Shown here: in pieces, positions 11,341 to 24,644 of the stretch
Numbering within the stretch: the first letter of the stretch is position 1
Layout of the letters: each line of letters starts with the position of its first letter
Assembly: GCA_037951165.1 (NCBI GenBank)
Contig: JBBDHG010000019.1
Location: 10,394,001-10,458,000, forward strand
DNA length: 64,000 nt
Direction of reading: 5' to 3'
Source of the DNA: Lophius americanus
Taxonomy: Eukaryota > Chordata > Actinopteri > Lophiiformes > Lophiidae
Translations under genes and position numbers: made by a program
The notes under the pieces: generated by a model
Seen by the model: only the letters and a program-made list of their open reading frames with translations
What the model was told of the DNA's origin: nothing
Databases searched by the model: none

Positions 11341-14300
11341 CCCAGTGAGTATAATGTTCCTGGAGGCGGGCCAGTGTCCATCGGCTGGCATCAGGCATTA
11401 TTGCACTGCCGATGGACCAACGATGCCTGTCAGACTCCACCCTACGGTCACAGGACACAATGGATATATGAACCGCTGTGAGTGCTTGTGTGTGTATCTG
11501 TCTCAGAAAGTGTGGATGATACACATACACACACACAAGCAGAAAGGGAAATGGCTGTGTTCGTTTGACGGATAGAGATGTTTGTATATGACCCCTGACC
11601 CCAGGCTATGTGTCAAAGCTATGTGTGTTTATGTGTGTGTGAGTATGGATGAGGGGGCGCCTGACTGTCATCGATCTCACACACACCAGGCCAGCACTTA
11701 ACACTTGGGCTGTAGCGACTAATACACTCACACCCTCTATTACTACCCCACTGGAAGCACAGCGTGGCCTACAGCCAAAGTCATGCTGCTGCTGTTTAAT
11801 GGCAGCACAATGGATTGCACACATAGTGTAATGATATACTGTATCTCTACTATAGTCTATAATTCTCTTCTCTTCTACAGGATTAACAATAAACATGGGC
11901 TTGAAAATGAGTTTTGTTGTTGTTTTTTTGTTTTTCTCCTGACTTTGTATCCCACCTACGAAATTATGATTTAGAACACAGTCAATGCACAATCTATTAA
12001 TGGGCAATGCATGAAGCTGCATACGATATGTGTAGGTACACATTAAATATTAATGGTTCGTTAAATTTGAGCCTATATTTGATAAAATAATAGAGCTTTA
12101 CTTCGTATTATTGGAGACAAACTGCCCTTGTGATACAATAAAGCTAAATATCAACAATAAAATAATGTAGGACAGTCGGATAAGATGAAATCCTTTGTTA
12201 AACCATCTACAACCATCAATACAACAGATAGTAGTTTTGTTTATTTGGCCTTTGCTTTTCATACAGTAAAACATGTTTTTTAACCACGCTGCCAACTGTT
12301 AAAAAGTTGGGAAATAGCAATCTTATCACTTTATTGTCTTGACTTATACAGAAACATCAAGTTCTCTTCCTGACACATACGTAATTAGCAAGACAATAAG
12401 TTTGTATGCAGACCTGCATTAAATTCACAAATTTGTGTATAGACCAAGTAAATAAAGAAACAGGACCTACAAGGATCAACTTTGCTTACATGATCCATAA
12501 TGAAAACAAAGTTCATTGAAAATTCTGTGGTTGATGGCTTTCAGTTTATCTGAAATGAGGATTCTAAAAGATTACGAGATTAACAAAAAGATGTGCGAGT
12601 TTACAGCCGTCCATATTTAACTTCAATAGATCGTTTAAACAACACCCACCAAACCCAAGCCACTGCCATGCCAGCGAGAATAATGCAGAGAATAATAAAA
12701 AAGTTTTTACTGGTTGACTTGGACAACAAAAAGTGCGATGTCTCTGGTTTGTTTCCTGATGTCGTTTTTATAGCTCTAATGTTAACATAACTTTGTGATG
12801 TAGTGACTAGGTTAACCTACCAAGCGAACACTATTTGCACTCTTGATGTACAAGCTCAGCAATCTATCCTTTGCAAAGAGTGAAACTCAATGTCAGTTCA
12901 CATATAATTTAAACAACCATTAAAATACTATTATGAATTATATATTTTGCACTCTCCGACATTTACTATCTCCCATAACTTTAAAACTTAGAATAACATT
13001 TACCATTTCATTACAATGATATCTGTCAGTAGGTAGGATAAATTAGACAGCAAGGGAACATTATAGTTGAGTTGTTGGAAACTGGGAAAATGGGTAAGCC
13101 TTTTTTCCAGTTTCCATGGCGAGTGAAGGCTAGCTCCTGTTGTCCGATTCCACCAAAGAGCTATAGTAAGATAAATTCCGGGAAAACACAAGTGTCAAGT
13201 TGAAAAGAGAGGTGTCAGAAGACACATCATCATGTACCACAGAGCTACTTTGGTGGGAAAGGAGGGAAGTTCACAATATTAGGCAGTTGCTTTTAATGTT
13301 ATGGCGGCTCGTATATGCACATATACACATGCATTAATGAATTTCTATGAAGTCTCTGTGTAGTAAGGTGTAAACAGAGCAATGTCTATGCCACTTGGTC
13401 TCAACCAGGGCCAGTTACATGTCACACCCTAACACACACACACACTAAGATTCATACTGGGTGTCTAGCATTATCCTCCTCTTTATTCTTTTCATAATAG
13501 CTTGACAAAGTAGCCATCTAACTGAAGCTAGAAAATAACTGATACATAATTGGGCATTATCTGCAAGGCTGGCTAGCCTCTCACTGCAACTGCCAAGGGG
13601 CTAACCTCCAATGAGATGGCTCATGTCTGCTCTCTTTCTCTCTCTCTTTCTTTCCAACTTTTCTATGTTTATCATAATGACCTTGTCCCTTTTTCCCTCA
13701 TGGAGGTAAAGAACAGGAAGCTGGAGTGGGAGAGAAGAGAGGGGATGGGATGAAGAGGAAGACGATAAGGGGTGATGGTCATGGCTGCTGGGGTTTTTTG
13801 AAGAGGGACATTAAGGGATAGAGACAGAGAGGGAGAAAGAGAGAGATACGAGGAAAGACAGGAGGCTTCAGGGCAAAGACTAAGCAACCTCTTAAGTGAT
13901 CTAATGACGGTGCTCAAAATAGTTACCAATAATACATCTCTATTTAGACTGACCCTGAAATCACACGTCGAGTTGAACACACACCTGTTTACAAGAACAC
14001 ACACAAACAATACAAAAACTGAAACAACAGACATCCAGCCAACAAAAGACATCCGGCATGGTTTCATAATGCTCACAAATAAAGATCTAAACACAGAGGT
14101 ACAAAAAGAAACAGAGAAAAGACTAAAGAGAAATAGAGATGTAACATCCAGGTTCTGCCCATGTGCTTTGTCAGACAAGCAAAAGTGAATTACACTTATT
14201 TTTCAATTGATCAGCAAAGTATTGTAGTGTGTATGTGTGTGCCTGTGTGTTAGCAGGATGAGAAAGGGCTTAAATGACGATCATTGATTAGCTTTAGGCC

Positions 14301-15193
14301 TATGGCCCACTTAGGGCACGCCATGTGTTTGCACTCACACAGAGGTACCCACACTAATACTAGCACAAGTACACACACATACACAGACAAATACACAATC
14401 ATCATAAGTGTGTGGCAGACTGAGAATTAATGGGAATTGGGCACATTAAGAATGGACATCGAAAGAAAAACCAGTGAGGTTAAAGTTCACTGTCAAGCCA
14501 TTGAAAACTTTTTTGGCTATGCTTTTTTTTCCTTTTGTATCTTTTCACTTGACCTTGTTTAAGTTTTTCAATACTGATTTTCCATGGAGATGTTCTATCA
14601 AGAGATACATGCAGATCAGTGATAAATGCAAGGAAAAAATAAAATCAACAAATGTTAAAAGGAATAGGATCTGACACTTTTTTCCAAATATTTTAATATT
14701 TCACAATGACCAAACCTGTTCAGAATACAAACAACAGCATTCTTTAAATGTTCACATGCAGAAAGACTTGAAACTTGAGTTGTCCCCTATCTGTATGCTT
14801 TTAAATGATGAGCATCTGAAAGCCATTAACCCATCCATCTATGTTTATATGCGGGATGTGTCTGTGACTTTAGTGTACCGGTATACCAGGATAGTGCAGT
14901 AGTACAATACACAGGGCACAGTAAGTGGCTTTGATACACAAATAGCCAGGCATCCATTCGCAGGTCATAAGCCAACAGTAGAGTCATAAAAAGACTTAGA
15001 GCACACCCAACTGGGAGACAAGACCAGCATACAGACAGATGAAAACACTGCGCAGATACACATATACAACTAAAAGGTGCACTTGTAGACAAGGAGGGGG
15101 AAAACTGTTGTGTGTTATACCTACTAAGGCATACTACTCATGTATTGTTTCTCTGTACTTAGATACTTAACAACTGTTGTGCCCTGTTGTGAA
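11341..15193. other. Gene-free sequence, presumed CAMKMT intron
   Basis: No supported exon. A GC-rich patch at 11,341-11,460 contains a perfect 10-bp inverted repeat (11,376-11,385 and 11,408-11,417). A purine-rich stretch spans 13,690-13,870. The rest is AT-rich with scattered short CA runs. Confidence 0.45.
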
Positions 15194-15262
15194 TGTGTGT
15201 GTGTGTGTGTGTGTATGTGTGTGCGTGCGTGCGTGCGTGCGTGCGTGCGTGTGTTTGTTTGT
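15194..15262. repeat. (GT)n(GCGT)n compound microsatellite
   Basis: A GT run grades into seven or so GCGT/GTGC units and then GTTT units. Confidence 0.9.
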
Positions 15263-15523
15263 TAGACAGCTTAGAGTGTTTGTGCAGTAAAGTTATAGCT
15301 AAGCAAATGTTTTCCAATACACAGCCCAAACAAAGGCCAGGTAACATTCATGTTTACAGACACAACGGATAACCGTTATGAGAGAGGTGCAATTAGAGCA
15401 TCCCACTCTAATTAACCAGCTCTCTAAGAAAATCCACATTAGGTGCTCAATTGTGGCTGCGTACGAAACAGCCACTTGGGAAAGCAGCACAAAAGCTCTA
15501 ACTGTGTTTCTCCTCCAGGACAC

Positions 15524-15524
<1 letters not shown>

Positions 15525-15590
<66 letters not shown>

Positions 15591-15591
15591 T

Positions 15592-15681
<90 letters not shown>
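15525..15681. repeat. Long (GT)n microsatellite, about 157 bp
   Basis: Nearly pure GT for about 78 units with a single 'ctga' interruption near 15,590. It is the longest dinucleotide run in the window; all overlapping Cys-Val or His-Thr frames are artefacts of it. Confidence 0.95.
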
Positions 15682-15682
<1 letters not shown>

Positions 15683-18600
15683 CATATTGCCAATGGATAA
15701 GCGGTGGTGATGGTAATACTGTGCAATCATTGGTGGGTGAAAAGAGTGAAGAAGGCTAAGAGGGAGCGAATAAGCACAACTGAGAAGATTGAAAGAATTG
15801 AAAGAGGAGAGGATGTCACCAGAAGCAGATATTAGGAACTGTAGTGTAGATTCATTGATCTATATCTGATACAAATACCAATATTCCCAAGCTTGTTAAC
15901 TTTGAAAACGGCTTCTCGTCATATTTTTTAACAAATAAATATTAAGCTGCATCTTGATCTTGCAGTCTCTGTATTATCTAGTAGTGGTATTGGTCGATAC
16001 TCAATGTCCTTGATGCTTCACAAACACTGTAAGTCTAGTAATATTCTTGGACAGAGCAATGTGTTATGTTTTATATGTTTGTAAATGAAAATAGTTTTGT
16101 ACTTTCATCCACAATAAGTCTGCATTTAACAATTGTTTGAATCATCAATCTCACTTCTCAAGTCCACAGTGATATCTATAAATATCCTTCCACAACAGCC
16201 CAAAACCTAAATATATTCTATTGATAACAACATATACAAGTAAAGGAGACATGAATCCATTGTCGCACCAAGCTATTCTACTGTTCCAAGGCATGATGAG
16301 CAGTAACCCCAACCAAGCTTACAGTACATAAATTCATGGCAGGCCATGGAGATAAGCTCCAAAGCTATATAGTGTATTACCATACATTATTAGAACCCCT
16401 CATTTTTATTTGACAAAAGTAAGTTTCTAAACATGTAAGGGTGGTAAAAGATTGTGTCTCCATCTATGATCCCACACTTGACCTTCGTGTAGTTCCAGCC
16501 CTGAAACCACACACACACTCATGCGTTAATAGGCTACAACCACCTTCCCCTTCTTGATTGTTCACTTTGGTGTCAGCACTTCGTTTTTGTTTTTCTTCTA
16601 TGGCAGAGGTGTAAATGCATGACGAATACAATGTTTTTGTAGATATACAACATATAGCTTAACAGTAATATATATAGCTATTTTACTGTTTCGTCCAGTA
16701 TTGCCTATGCAGCTAACCCTAACTTTGTTGTCACCAAACACATAACACCATAACCTGGGTTGGAAAACTGGAAGAATAAGCCATTTATTGTTCTGGTATA
16801 TTATTTATAGGGATATTGGTTACAGTTATAGTAAATATAACTTGTCTCTTATGGACATTGTTATGCTTCCTTTCATTCAGGTTTTTTTCTCAAAACATCC
16901 CTTTTGCACTTCTGTTAGGATAAAAAATACCCTACCAGGCCAATCTTGCAGTTTACAAATTCAAGTTCCCTTGGGGACTGGTCTTGTTGGTTTGGTTATT
17001 GCTACTCATGAGCAGATGGAGTCTTGCATGGAAGCCTCTGCCACCATTGTAAAAATATTCATGTGAATTGGTTAATGCTCACTTATTTTGTGAAGGGCTT
17101 TGAGTGGTAAGTCGGCTTAGAATCGTTTTAAATAAAATATAGTACATTCATCAAATTCAGCACAGTTTGTTTTAGTCATTTTCCCCCATAATATTCCAAG
17201 ATGGAAGCCAAGACCAATTATGGCAGTTGGCAGCTAGAATTGCGATTGTCTTCTCAGTATGGACCACAAATTATGCTGGTCAGTGATTAGGGTGTCTCTG
17301 AGGGGGCCACTTGAAAATCAGTTAACCTTCCCTTTGAGGTTTAGGGTGGCTAACATTGGCCTTTAGGAACCCCATTAGTGGCAACAATTTCTTTAGCGTT
17401 AGCAAAGCCAACTGATAATTCATGGCCCCTGTTGGGCTGTTTATGGAGTCTTTGGATGGAGGGAGACTTTGGGACTAAACTAGTGGACAAGCACTTTTGC
17501 AGTTTATACATTGAAGCTATATAGCGAGTCACTAAGCAAGTAATAGCTTATATATACTGTATATATATGATACATATATTATATACACTGGAAATACAGT
17601 ATATATGTTTATAGTATATGTATATCATGTATCAAAAGACTCACAAATCTGGGGAAAAATGATGAAGCCAGTGCAAAGTTAGAAAACAAGAAGTGCACAC
17701 AAACACAAATTGAGTGTTTAGAGTGGAGCCAAACTCTATGCCTATATGTAACCATTTACTACAGCCGTTCCCTCCCCGACCAAAACACTAATCACATTAA
17801 TCATCTGTTTGTTTTAAAACGTCATCAGGGACATTCAATTGAAGAGGTGCACTCACACACACACACACCCACACACACACACACACACAGAGATGCACTC
17901 TGATGTGTGCCTTGAGTAGTATACAGTGGTGAACCTCATGAGTACAAGAGGGAGGAGAGCCAAATGAACTATCATGCACAAATCACATTGCTATCTAATG
18001 GAAACATACTCAGCAAATTTTTATGCGTGCATACATTTATGGCACACACAAGTATGTACTCCAACATACTCAGAATAAAGTAAACATGGACAGTATATTG
18101 TAAAAATTAGATTAGATTTACATACTAACAAACTCGAACAATACTTAATAAAATAAAAAGACGATCCAGTGAGGTGTGATTATATATCTGAAATGCATGT
18201 TAAGGATTTTGTATGGCTGAACAAAAATACAATGTGTGAGAGGGAATAGGAGTCCCTTTACTTAGTAAGGTGGGATTTTCGTAGTGTGACAGTACTGAGC
18301 ATAGGTGCTTCAAACGTAACTGACTCCGCCCACAGGTGATAGAAACAATAGACAGCAGTCAGAGAGAGTTAACCTCGACAAAGGCCGCCCAGTTACCCAT
18401 TTTATCATTATCATATTAAACAGGTACTTAAAAATAAAATGGTGAGCAATTTGAATTGTATTGATGGGGGATTCACCAGAATGTGTTTATTTTGTATATT
18501 TAGTTATAAGTCTGATATGTTTATTTATAGTATTTATATATTGTCAGTTGTTTTGTTTCATTCATTATCCTCATTATTATATTTTCACTGTATTTGAGAT

Positions 18601-20715
18601 TGTGCTCATCTCATTCAGGTTTGAAGTTTAAGATAATTTCCAAGACCTGCACTAACATCATTGGAAAACAAAATTAACCTGACCAGAGATTAAAGTATTT
18701 AACAGCTTGAGTTTACCTAAAACGGATAGTAGCAGTTATTATGGTCAAAATTAAATGTCAGAAGGAACAGAGATGTGTTTATCTGTGTGAAATACCAATT
18801 ATGGATGATAATGACAACAGAAATGATGAAGTTTGCTAATTCAATTCTCCACAATGGACATCAATCACCTGTTGTCTACAAGAAAGCACCTGTTGTTAAT
18901 AGTGCAAACTCCCAGTGGTTTTACCAACGTTACATATAACAGCTAAGCTGGACTAGTTTCTTTGTCTTTAACCTTCAACATGTTTTATATAAAATGATCA
19001 GGGAGCATCATACTTAACTTGATACATGATACTATGAAATTCCAACTTTTAATCACAATTAAATGATATAATGTACAGTACGCTCTACTCTCTATCTGTG
19101 AGTGTGTGTGGCAGTGTGTGTGAGTGTGAGTGTGTGTGTTTTACATGGATTTAGGGGCCAATATGTGCTGAGCTTAGGCACCATAGGGGATATTGCCAGG
19201 AGGGGCACACAGGGGTTATGTGGCTTAAATTGAGAAAAATCCAATAATTGTATCCGTCCAGAGGGAGGGTGAGCTTTTAAGGAGGGGAGTGACCTGTTAT
19301 TACTCTTTTTTTCTTTCTCCATTTCATTTCATCCCCTTATACTAGGCAGGGTGCGAAACCTAAACAATGGACAGAAAAAAGTGGAGACATGAGGGTTATG
19401 GCCTGAGCTTGCTGTTAAAGTATGTCACGTAATTAGCTGAGTATTAAGATTGGTGACAATGCAAGAGCAGTGGGCAGGGAAGAACCCTTTAACGCTTTCC
19501 TCATTTCCTGAACTTAATCCCCACCGCTTACTGGTAATGGTACACATGTATATGGACACATTCACGCACACACCATCAGTCATGCACTAAGTCGCCCAAT
19601 CAACTGCTGGCTATATTGGGAAAAGACCCTTTGAGCAAAGCTACTCCCAACAGCTCACCTTCAATCCCTGTTGTACTCAAAGTCATAATGGTGGTTTACT
19701 GCAGGGAATTTCAGCATCTGTATGTGTGTTTGTGGGTGGGTTTGTGTTGGTGCGTGTGTGTGCACATCTGTCATCAACTTAAAATTAGAATCAAGTTCTC
19801 CTTAGATACAGTGTGGTGAGTGTTTATTTCTCGTCTGTCAAGAAACTTCCAACACCCAACACTACTTGAGGCAAGTCCCCGCTTTCTGTTTCCTCAGTGA
19901 AAGGATGGAAGAGACAAGGCCACAGAAGCAAAAATCAATTACATTCAATTAAGTCAACCGGCAACCATTTCAATGTGCCCTCAAGCCACTCAAGTCTTGC
20001 CTGCACTACCTCAAATCCTAACACATACAGTGACACACACTGCACATGTGCCTACTCACTTTAATTTGAAAATGTGATAAAACAACTACATCTATCTACT
20101 AATTTCTACATTAGTTCCAGAAGAAAAATCAATGATATAATTAAAAACCAAGGATTCATTAAAATGTAATAAAAGAAAACAACCATCTTTAAAATAAAAC
20201 TACCAACCATAGAAATAAGAAAGGGCACAGTAATGCAGTTCAGGAATAAATAATGCTGAGCATATTGGTTTGTGTTGTTGAGAACAATGTGAAGAACTTT
20301 AAAACCATTAAAATGTCATTAAATAATAGAAACAGAGAGACGGGATATGACTCAAAGTCAAATCACATAGACAACTGAAATCAAATCAAAATGTACAATA
20401 AAAATAAGCTGATCTTTTAAAACATTTTACAAAATGCCGACAAGGAGCAATTAACAACAGCTCTGAGAAGTACAAGAGGATAAGAATAAAGGAATGGACC
20501 AAGTTTATGATATTCTGAGGGATATTGTAGAGTATTCTTCTTTCACATAGATTTTTTTGTTGGATTTGCTCAAATTAAAAACGAAACAGACACCTGAGCT
20601 CAGTCTGGAGAACACCAGCAGAGAACCATTTCTATAGAAAGCATGTTATAAGCGGCACAGAGGGGGACTGCAAACCTTGTCATTGACACAACCGTCGGAG
20701 TGAGCATGTATCTGT
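15682..20715. other. Gene-free sequence, presumed CAMKMT intron
   Basis: No supported exon. A short retroelement-like 3' tail is at 17,088-17,150 and a (CA)n patch at 17,851-17,890. An AT-rich stretch at 17,545-17,625 is built of imperfect 'tatatac/gtatata' inverted repeats. A GT-rich patch lies at 19,098-19,140. The remaining sequence is AT-rich and unremarkable. Confidence 0.45.
17088..17150 (+). repeat. LINE/SINE 3'-tail fragment
   Basis: The string 'gtgaagggctttgagtggtaagtcgg...ttttaaataaaatatagtacattca' matches the pattern of the 'gtaaagcgctttgagtgg...ctatataaatacagtccattta' tail shared by many fish CR1/L2-type LINEs and their SINE partners. No body of an element precedes it. Confidence 0.5.
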
Positions 20716-20846
<131 letters not shown>

Positions 20847-21013
20847 GATGCCTGCCAGCTCCCAGTCTATGGCTATTGTCAAACAAGGTCTAATTAGCAC
20901 TATGGCAAAACGAATTAGCATAATTATCCAAACAGAGCTCCACTAAAGGCTTGGCACAAGGGGAGGCTAAGGGGGGCACCTATTACAGCACCCACAAGTA
21001 CATGCCCATATGG

Positions 21014-21039
21014 ACACACACACACACACACACACATAC
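21014..21039. repeat. (CA)n microsatellite
   Basis: About 12 CA units, directly visible. Confidence 0.85.
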
Positions 21040-21480
21040 AAACTCACATTAAGAACACGAGCACAACACATTTAACACACATACATGACTGTGACACCTT
21101 TACATGATGCATAAAACATACACCTGTCCAGCTCTGCACCACAAAGTGACAAGAACACAAAGTTGTCATGTGCAACACTCCAACATTCTGGTTTTATTGG
21201 ATTCACCAGCAGGGGTGAAGTTTGTGGGCTAGTAAGATAATAGAGATGACAGAGAGGTTGAAAGGCTAGTAGCCATTCACACAATGACAGCTGTATTGAA
21301 GAAGGCTCTATTAAGCATCATTAGGATGCTTGGCTCTTGATTGCACACATACACACACTCATACACACACACATACGCACTCACACACACTGGAAACACA
21401 GAAATCATTGTTCTAAATGAGCAAAATCTTATACCATGGCTACTAGTGGACAATTCCTAAAACAGCTAGATAATATCTTC

Positions 21481-21483
<3 letters not shown>

Positions 21484-21575
<92 letters not shown>

Positions 21576-21636
21576 TGTGTGTGTGTGTGTGCGTGTGTGC
21601 GTGTGTGTGTGCGCGTGTGTGTGCGCGTGTGTGTGT
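21484..21636. repeat. (GT)n(GCGT)n compound microsatellite, about 150 bp
   Basis: A pure GT run of about 57 bp is followed by nine or so GCGT units and then mixed GT/GCGT units. The alternating purine-pyrimidine composition with CG steps is the type of sequence that favours Z-DNA. Confidence 0.95.
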
Positions 21637-21795
21637 TGGTAATGGTGGGGCGGTACACTACAGTTTATCATTGTGTCCTCTTCTTGTAAAATGAACCCAA
21701 TGCGTAACCTTCCAAGACCATCAGAACCTCTTTCCAAATGTTCTACAATGTCAACAAGCTCTATCTAAACCCTGTCAAACACAAATAAATACACG

Positions 21796-21798
<3 letters not shown>

Positions 21799-21843
<45 letters not shown>
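21799..21843. repeat. (CA)n microsatellite
   Basis: About 22 CA units. It is complementary to the GT tract 160 bp upstream, giving an inverted pair of simple repeats. Confidence 0.9.
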
Positions 21844-21847
<4 letters not shown>

Positions 21848-22174
21848 CATGCACACGCACCCACACACGCCCACACACACTCGTACATACCTCCTCTGAT
21901 GCATTCTAAGTCACCCAACACTAAGGCTGTCTATTGTGTACTAAAATCCTTATCCCTAGCAGGAAACAAGCACCCCTACAACCCCAAACAACGCCTGCAC
22001 AAAGCTCTCTCGCAATGACAAGCCCCCCTGTCTTCTACAGAATAAGGCGAGCCAGATGATTAGAGTTCAAATAGTTCAAAGTGATTCAAACCTCGGCCAA
22101 ATATTCACTGATCATGTATAACGAGTTACAAATCCTGCATGTGACACCTGGATTACAACAACAGGGGGTACTCT

Positions 22175-22290
22175 AGGCAGAGCAAGTCTATTTGTATAGC
22201 GCTTTTAAATAAGACAATAAAAAGTGCTTAGAGTCACATTTTCATCCACTGCACCAGCAGTTAAGCATCCTTTAGCCAACTGGGCTATAT
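22175..22290 (+). repeat. SINE-like fragment with 'tatttgtatagcgctttt' end
   Basis: The string 'ctatttgtatagcgcttttaaa...aaaagtgcttagagtcacattt...cagcagttaagcatcctttagccaactgggct' follows the order of a common teleost short repeat ('tttatagcgccttt...aaagcgcttt...'). A relative is at 49,595-49,805. Confidence 0.5.
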
Positions 22291-22429
22291 AGAATCACAT
22301 CACACATTAACTAATTTACTTTAAATTAGATTTACTATAAACTAAATAAAAGCCAGACTTATTTATATTTACTACTCAACCATGTCTACTTTGTATTAAC
22401 TGAAATATTTTCACCTAATATTTTCACCT

Positions 22430-22473
22430 GTACTCTGATCACATGGCATTGTGATGCCATGTGATCAAAGTAC
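22430..22473. repeat. 20-bp inverted repeat with a 4-nt loop
   Basis: Left arm 22,430-22,449 and right arm 22,454-22,473 are complementary at 19 of 20 positions (one C/A pair), separated only by 'tgtg'. The arm reads GTACTYTGATCACATGGCAT. It would extrude as a stable cruciform or fold as an RNA hairpin. It is not associated with any recognised transposon end. Confidence 0.9.
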
Positions 22474-24644
22474 ACTCTCGTCCCTCCAGATCCACTGAGG
22501 TATTTTTGTATTAAATTTCTAGAGACACAACTGTCAAACCAAACCCAACACAATGCCATTAGATTTAGTATAATTTGTAACCGGCCCCACTTGAGTCTTA
22601 GCTAATATCTCAATTCCTAATAAAAGTAATTTGAGCTTTAATCTGGATTTTCCAGTTGTATGGTTTACTTTAATATCTTTTGGGCCATCAAGTATTTTAT
22701 TCAAAGTGTGTTACAGAAGGTGTCATTTGTGTTTGAAATATCTTAGACAAGCAAAAATACTTTAAACTATATTAAACTTAGGCAGGGGTGCTTTAATATC
22801 CCTGATGTTCGAAACAGTGTTTAATCCCATGTGATGTCACAGCTAAAACATAGACTCTAGTTCGTGAAACATCTTAATTGAAAGTCCTTCCCTCATTCTC
22901 CGGTCTTGAAATGAAACCATTGACTTCAGCTTATCGTCGCCTAAAGAAACAACATATTGTTCACATACGTGCACAGTGGTGGGATAAACACAATAGCTGG
23001 GAAAGAGTGTCATGCTGAGACGGGGTAGCAATTTTAAGCTGAGTCCACACATTTTAGAGGCAGCAGGCTAATCCGGCCAGGCTTTTTAGCCCGCCATTCA
23101 GGAGGACAAGTACCCTTAGGATTTGGGCTTGTCCACACCTCAGGGGTTGGGGATTATTGAGATAGCAGGAACACTAGAGAAGGTGTTATGGTTTGCGAAG
23201 TGAAATTAGCAAGACTGTGTAGATTTTTTTTGCAAACATAAGTGCCTGGTTTTATATCATTGTGAAGAGCATACCCAAGTAGGAGTGTGTGTTTGTCTTT
23301 TTTGAAGGGTTTCTCTCTGAATCAGATCTGCGGAAAATATACCCCAGAGCTCTGACAAGGTCACCTCTGGGCCTTTCAGAGCATCCTCTCAACCAGCCCT
23401 AATTGATCTCACGCATTGCTAGTTCCATACATGGGATGGAGAACAGAAGGGAGATGACTGGCTCCTTGTCTGCGGAATAAGTTCCCCTTGCTAGTGGCTC
23501 CTCATTCCTAAAACACATACATGCGTGCACACATACAGACACACAGACACACCTCCACCGCTCCACCGCTGGCATGCCCACCCACCATCTCTCTTACTCC
23601 ACCTTTTCTCCTCTACCCTCCTCTATGCTCTCATCTCCAGCTGTGCTCATCCACTGCAGAAGTCAGGAACTCAGTTACCCATCTGGCCAAGCATGACTCA
23701 AGCAGAGAGGAGAGAAAGATGGAGGGGTGGAGGGAAGAAAGACAAGAAATTGTAAAAAAAAAAAAAAGAGGAAACTGAGAAGGATAGGTAAGACTGTATT
23801 CTTTCAGAAGTTGTGGGCATCATTATGTATGTAGTTTAATTTATTCAACCTTTTTCACCAGGCAAGACAAAAGTAACTATTTTGTATATACATTGAAGGC
23901 CTGGCAAGCAACAAATAACATTAGTAGGGGGAAGGACGTGAATGGGACAAATAAAAAGAGAGGCGATTGAGTAATTTACCAAATCGAAAAGAAATGAAAT
24001 ATTTACAAGTACCATAAAATCCATATGTACACATTAAAATAATATATGCAGTTTTAGTGTTTCTGTAACGAATTCCAATCATTAGCAGTACCAGACTGGA
24101 ATGACAGCAGAATAAGTATGCATCAGATTTATGTGCCTTTATTTACCACGCGTGTTATACTTGGTCACCAACTTGCACACTACTACATATTACCTTTCTA
24201 CAACTTTAAATATACTAAGGAAAGAAAGGAAAGGAGAACAGATGGGTTGAAGTATCTGAAAATCAAAATAGAGAGCACAGTGAAGGACGCTGAAGTGCCT
24301 ACAGGCAAAAAAAAGATGTATTCTTATTTCTACATTTCCAAATAACAAGCATTGATCCTACTTTCTACTCGCAGAATAAGGGGGTGATCCATTCTATCTG
24401 GGAGCTGCCACTAAGCTTTGTCAGGACTTATATAGCCGTAGTAGTCCCTAGCCATGATCTTCACCTCCTGTGGAGCCCTTGGCTGGTTAACAGTAAGCCA
24501 GGAGGACCTTTGTCATACCCCATCATATACCTGTTAGAATGTACCTGCACAGAAGGAGGTACATAATGATTTGAAGAGTTCGTATAAGTGTGTAGTCAGC
24601 GGAACAGGTCAGATAAACTTATCCCATATTTATATTAGCTAGAG
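22474..24644. other. Gene-free sequence, presumed CAMKMT intron
   Basis: No supported exon. A purine-rich patch with an A14 run lies at 23,700-23,770. The string 'tttaatttattcaacctttttcaccaggcaag' at 23,838-23,870 looks like a scrap of a common fish repeat. Overlapping frames at 23,521-23,778 have no recognisable domain. Confidence 0.45.

Noticed and set aside
15299..15759. Open frames of Cys-Val or His-Thr repeats
   Set aside because: They are translations of the (GT)n microsatellite, as are those at 6.5, 20.7 and 21.5 kb.
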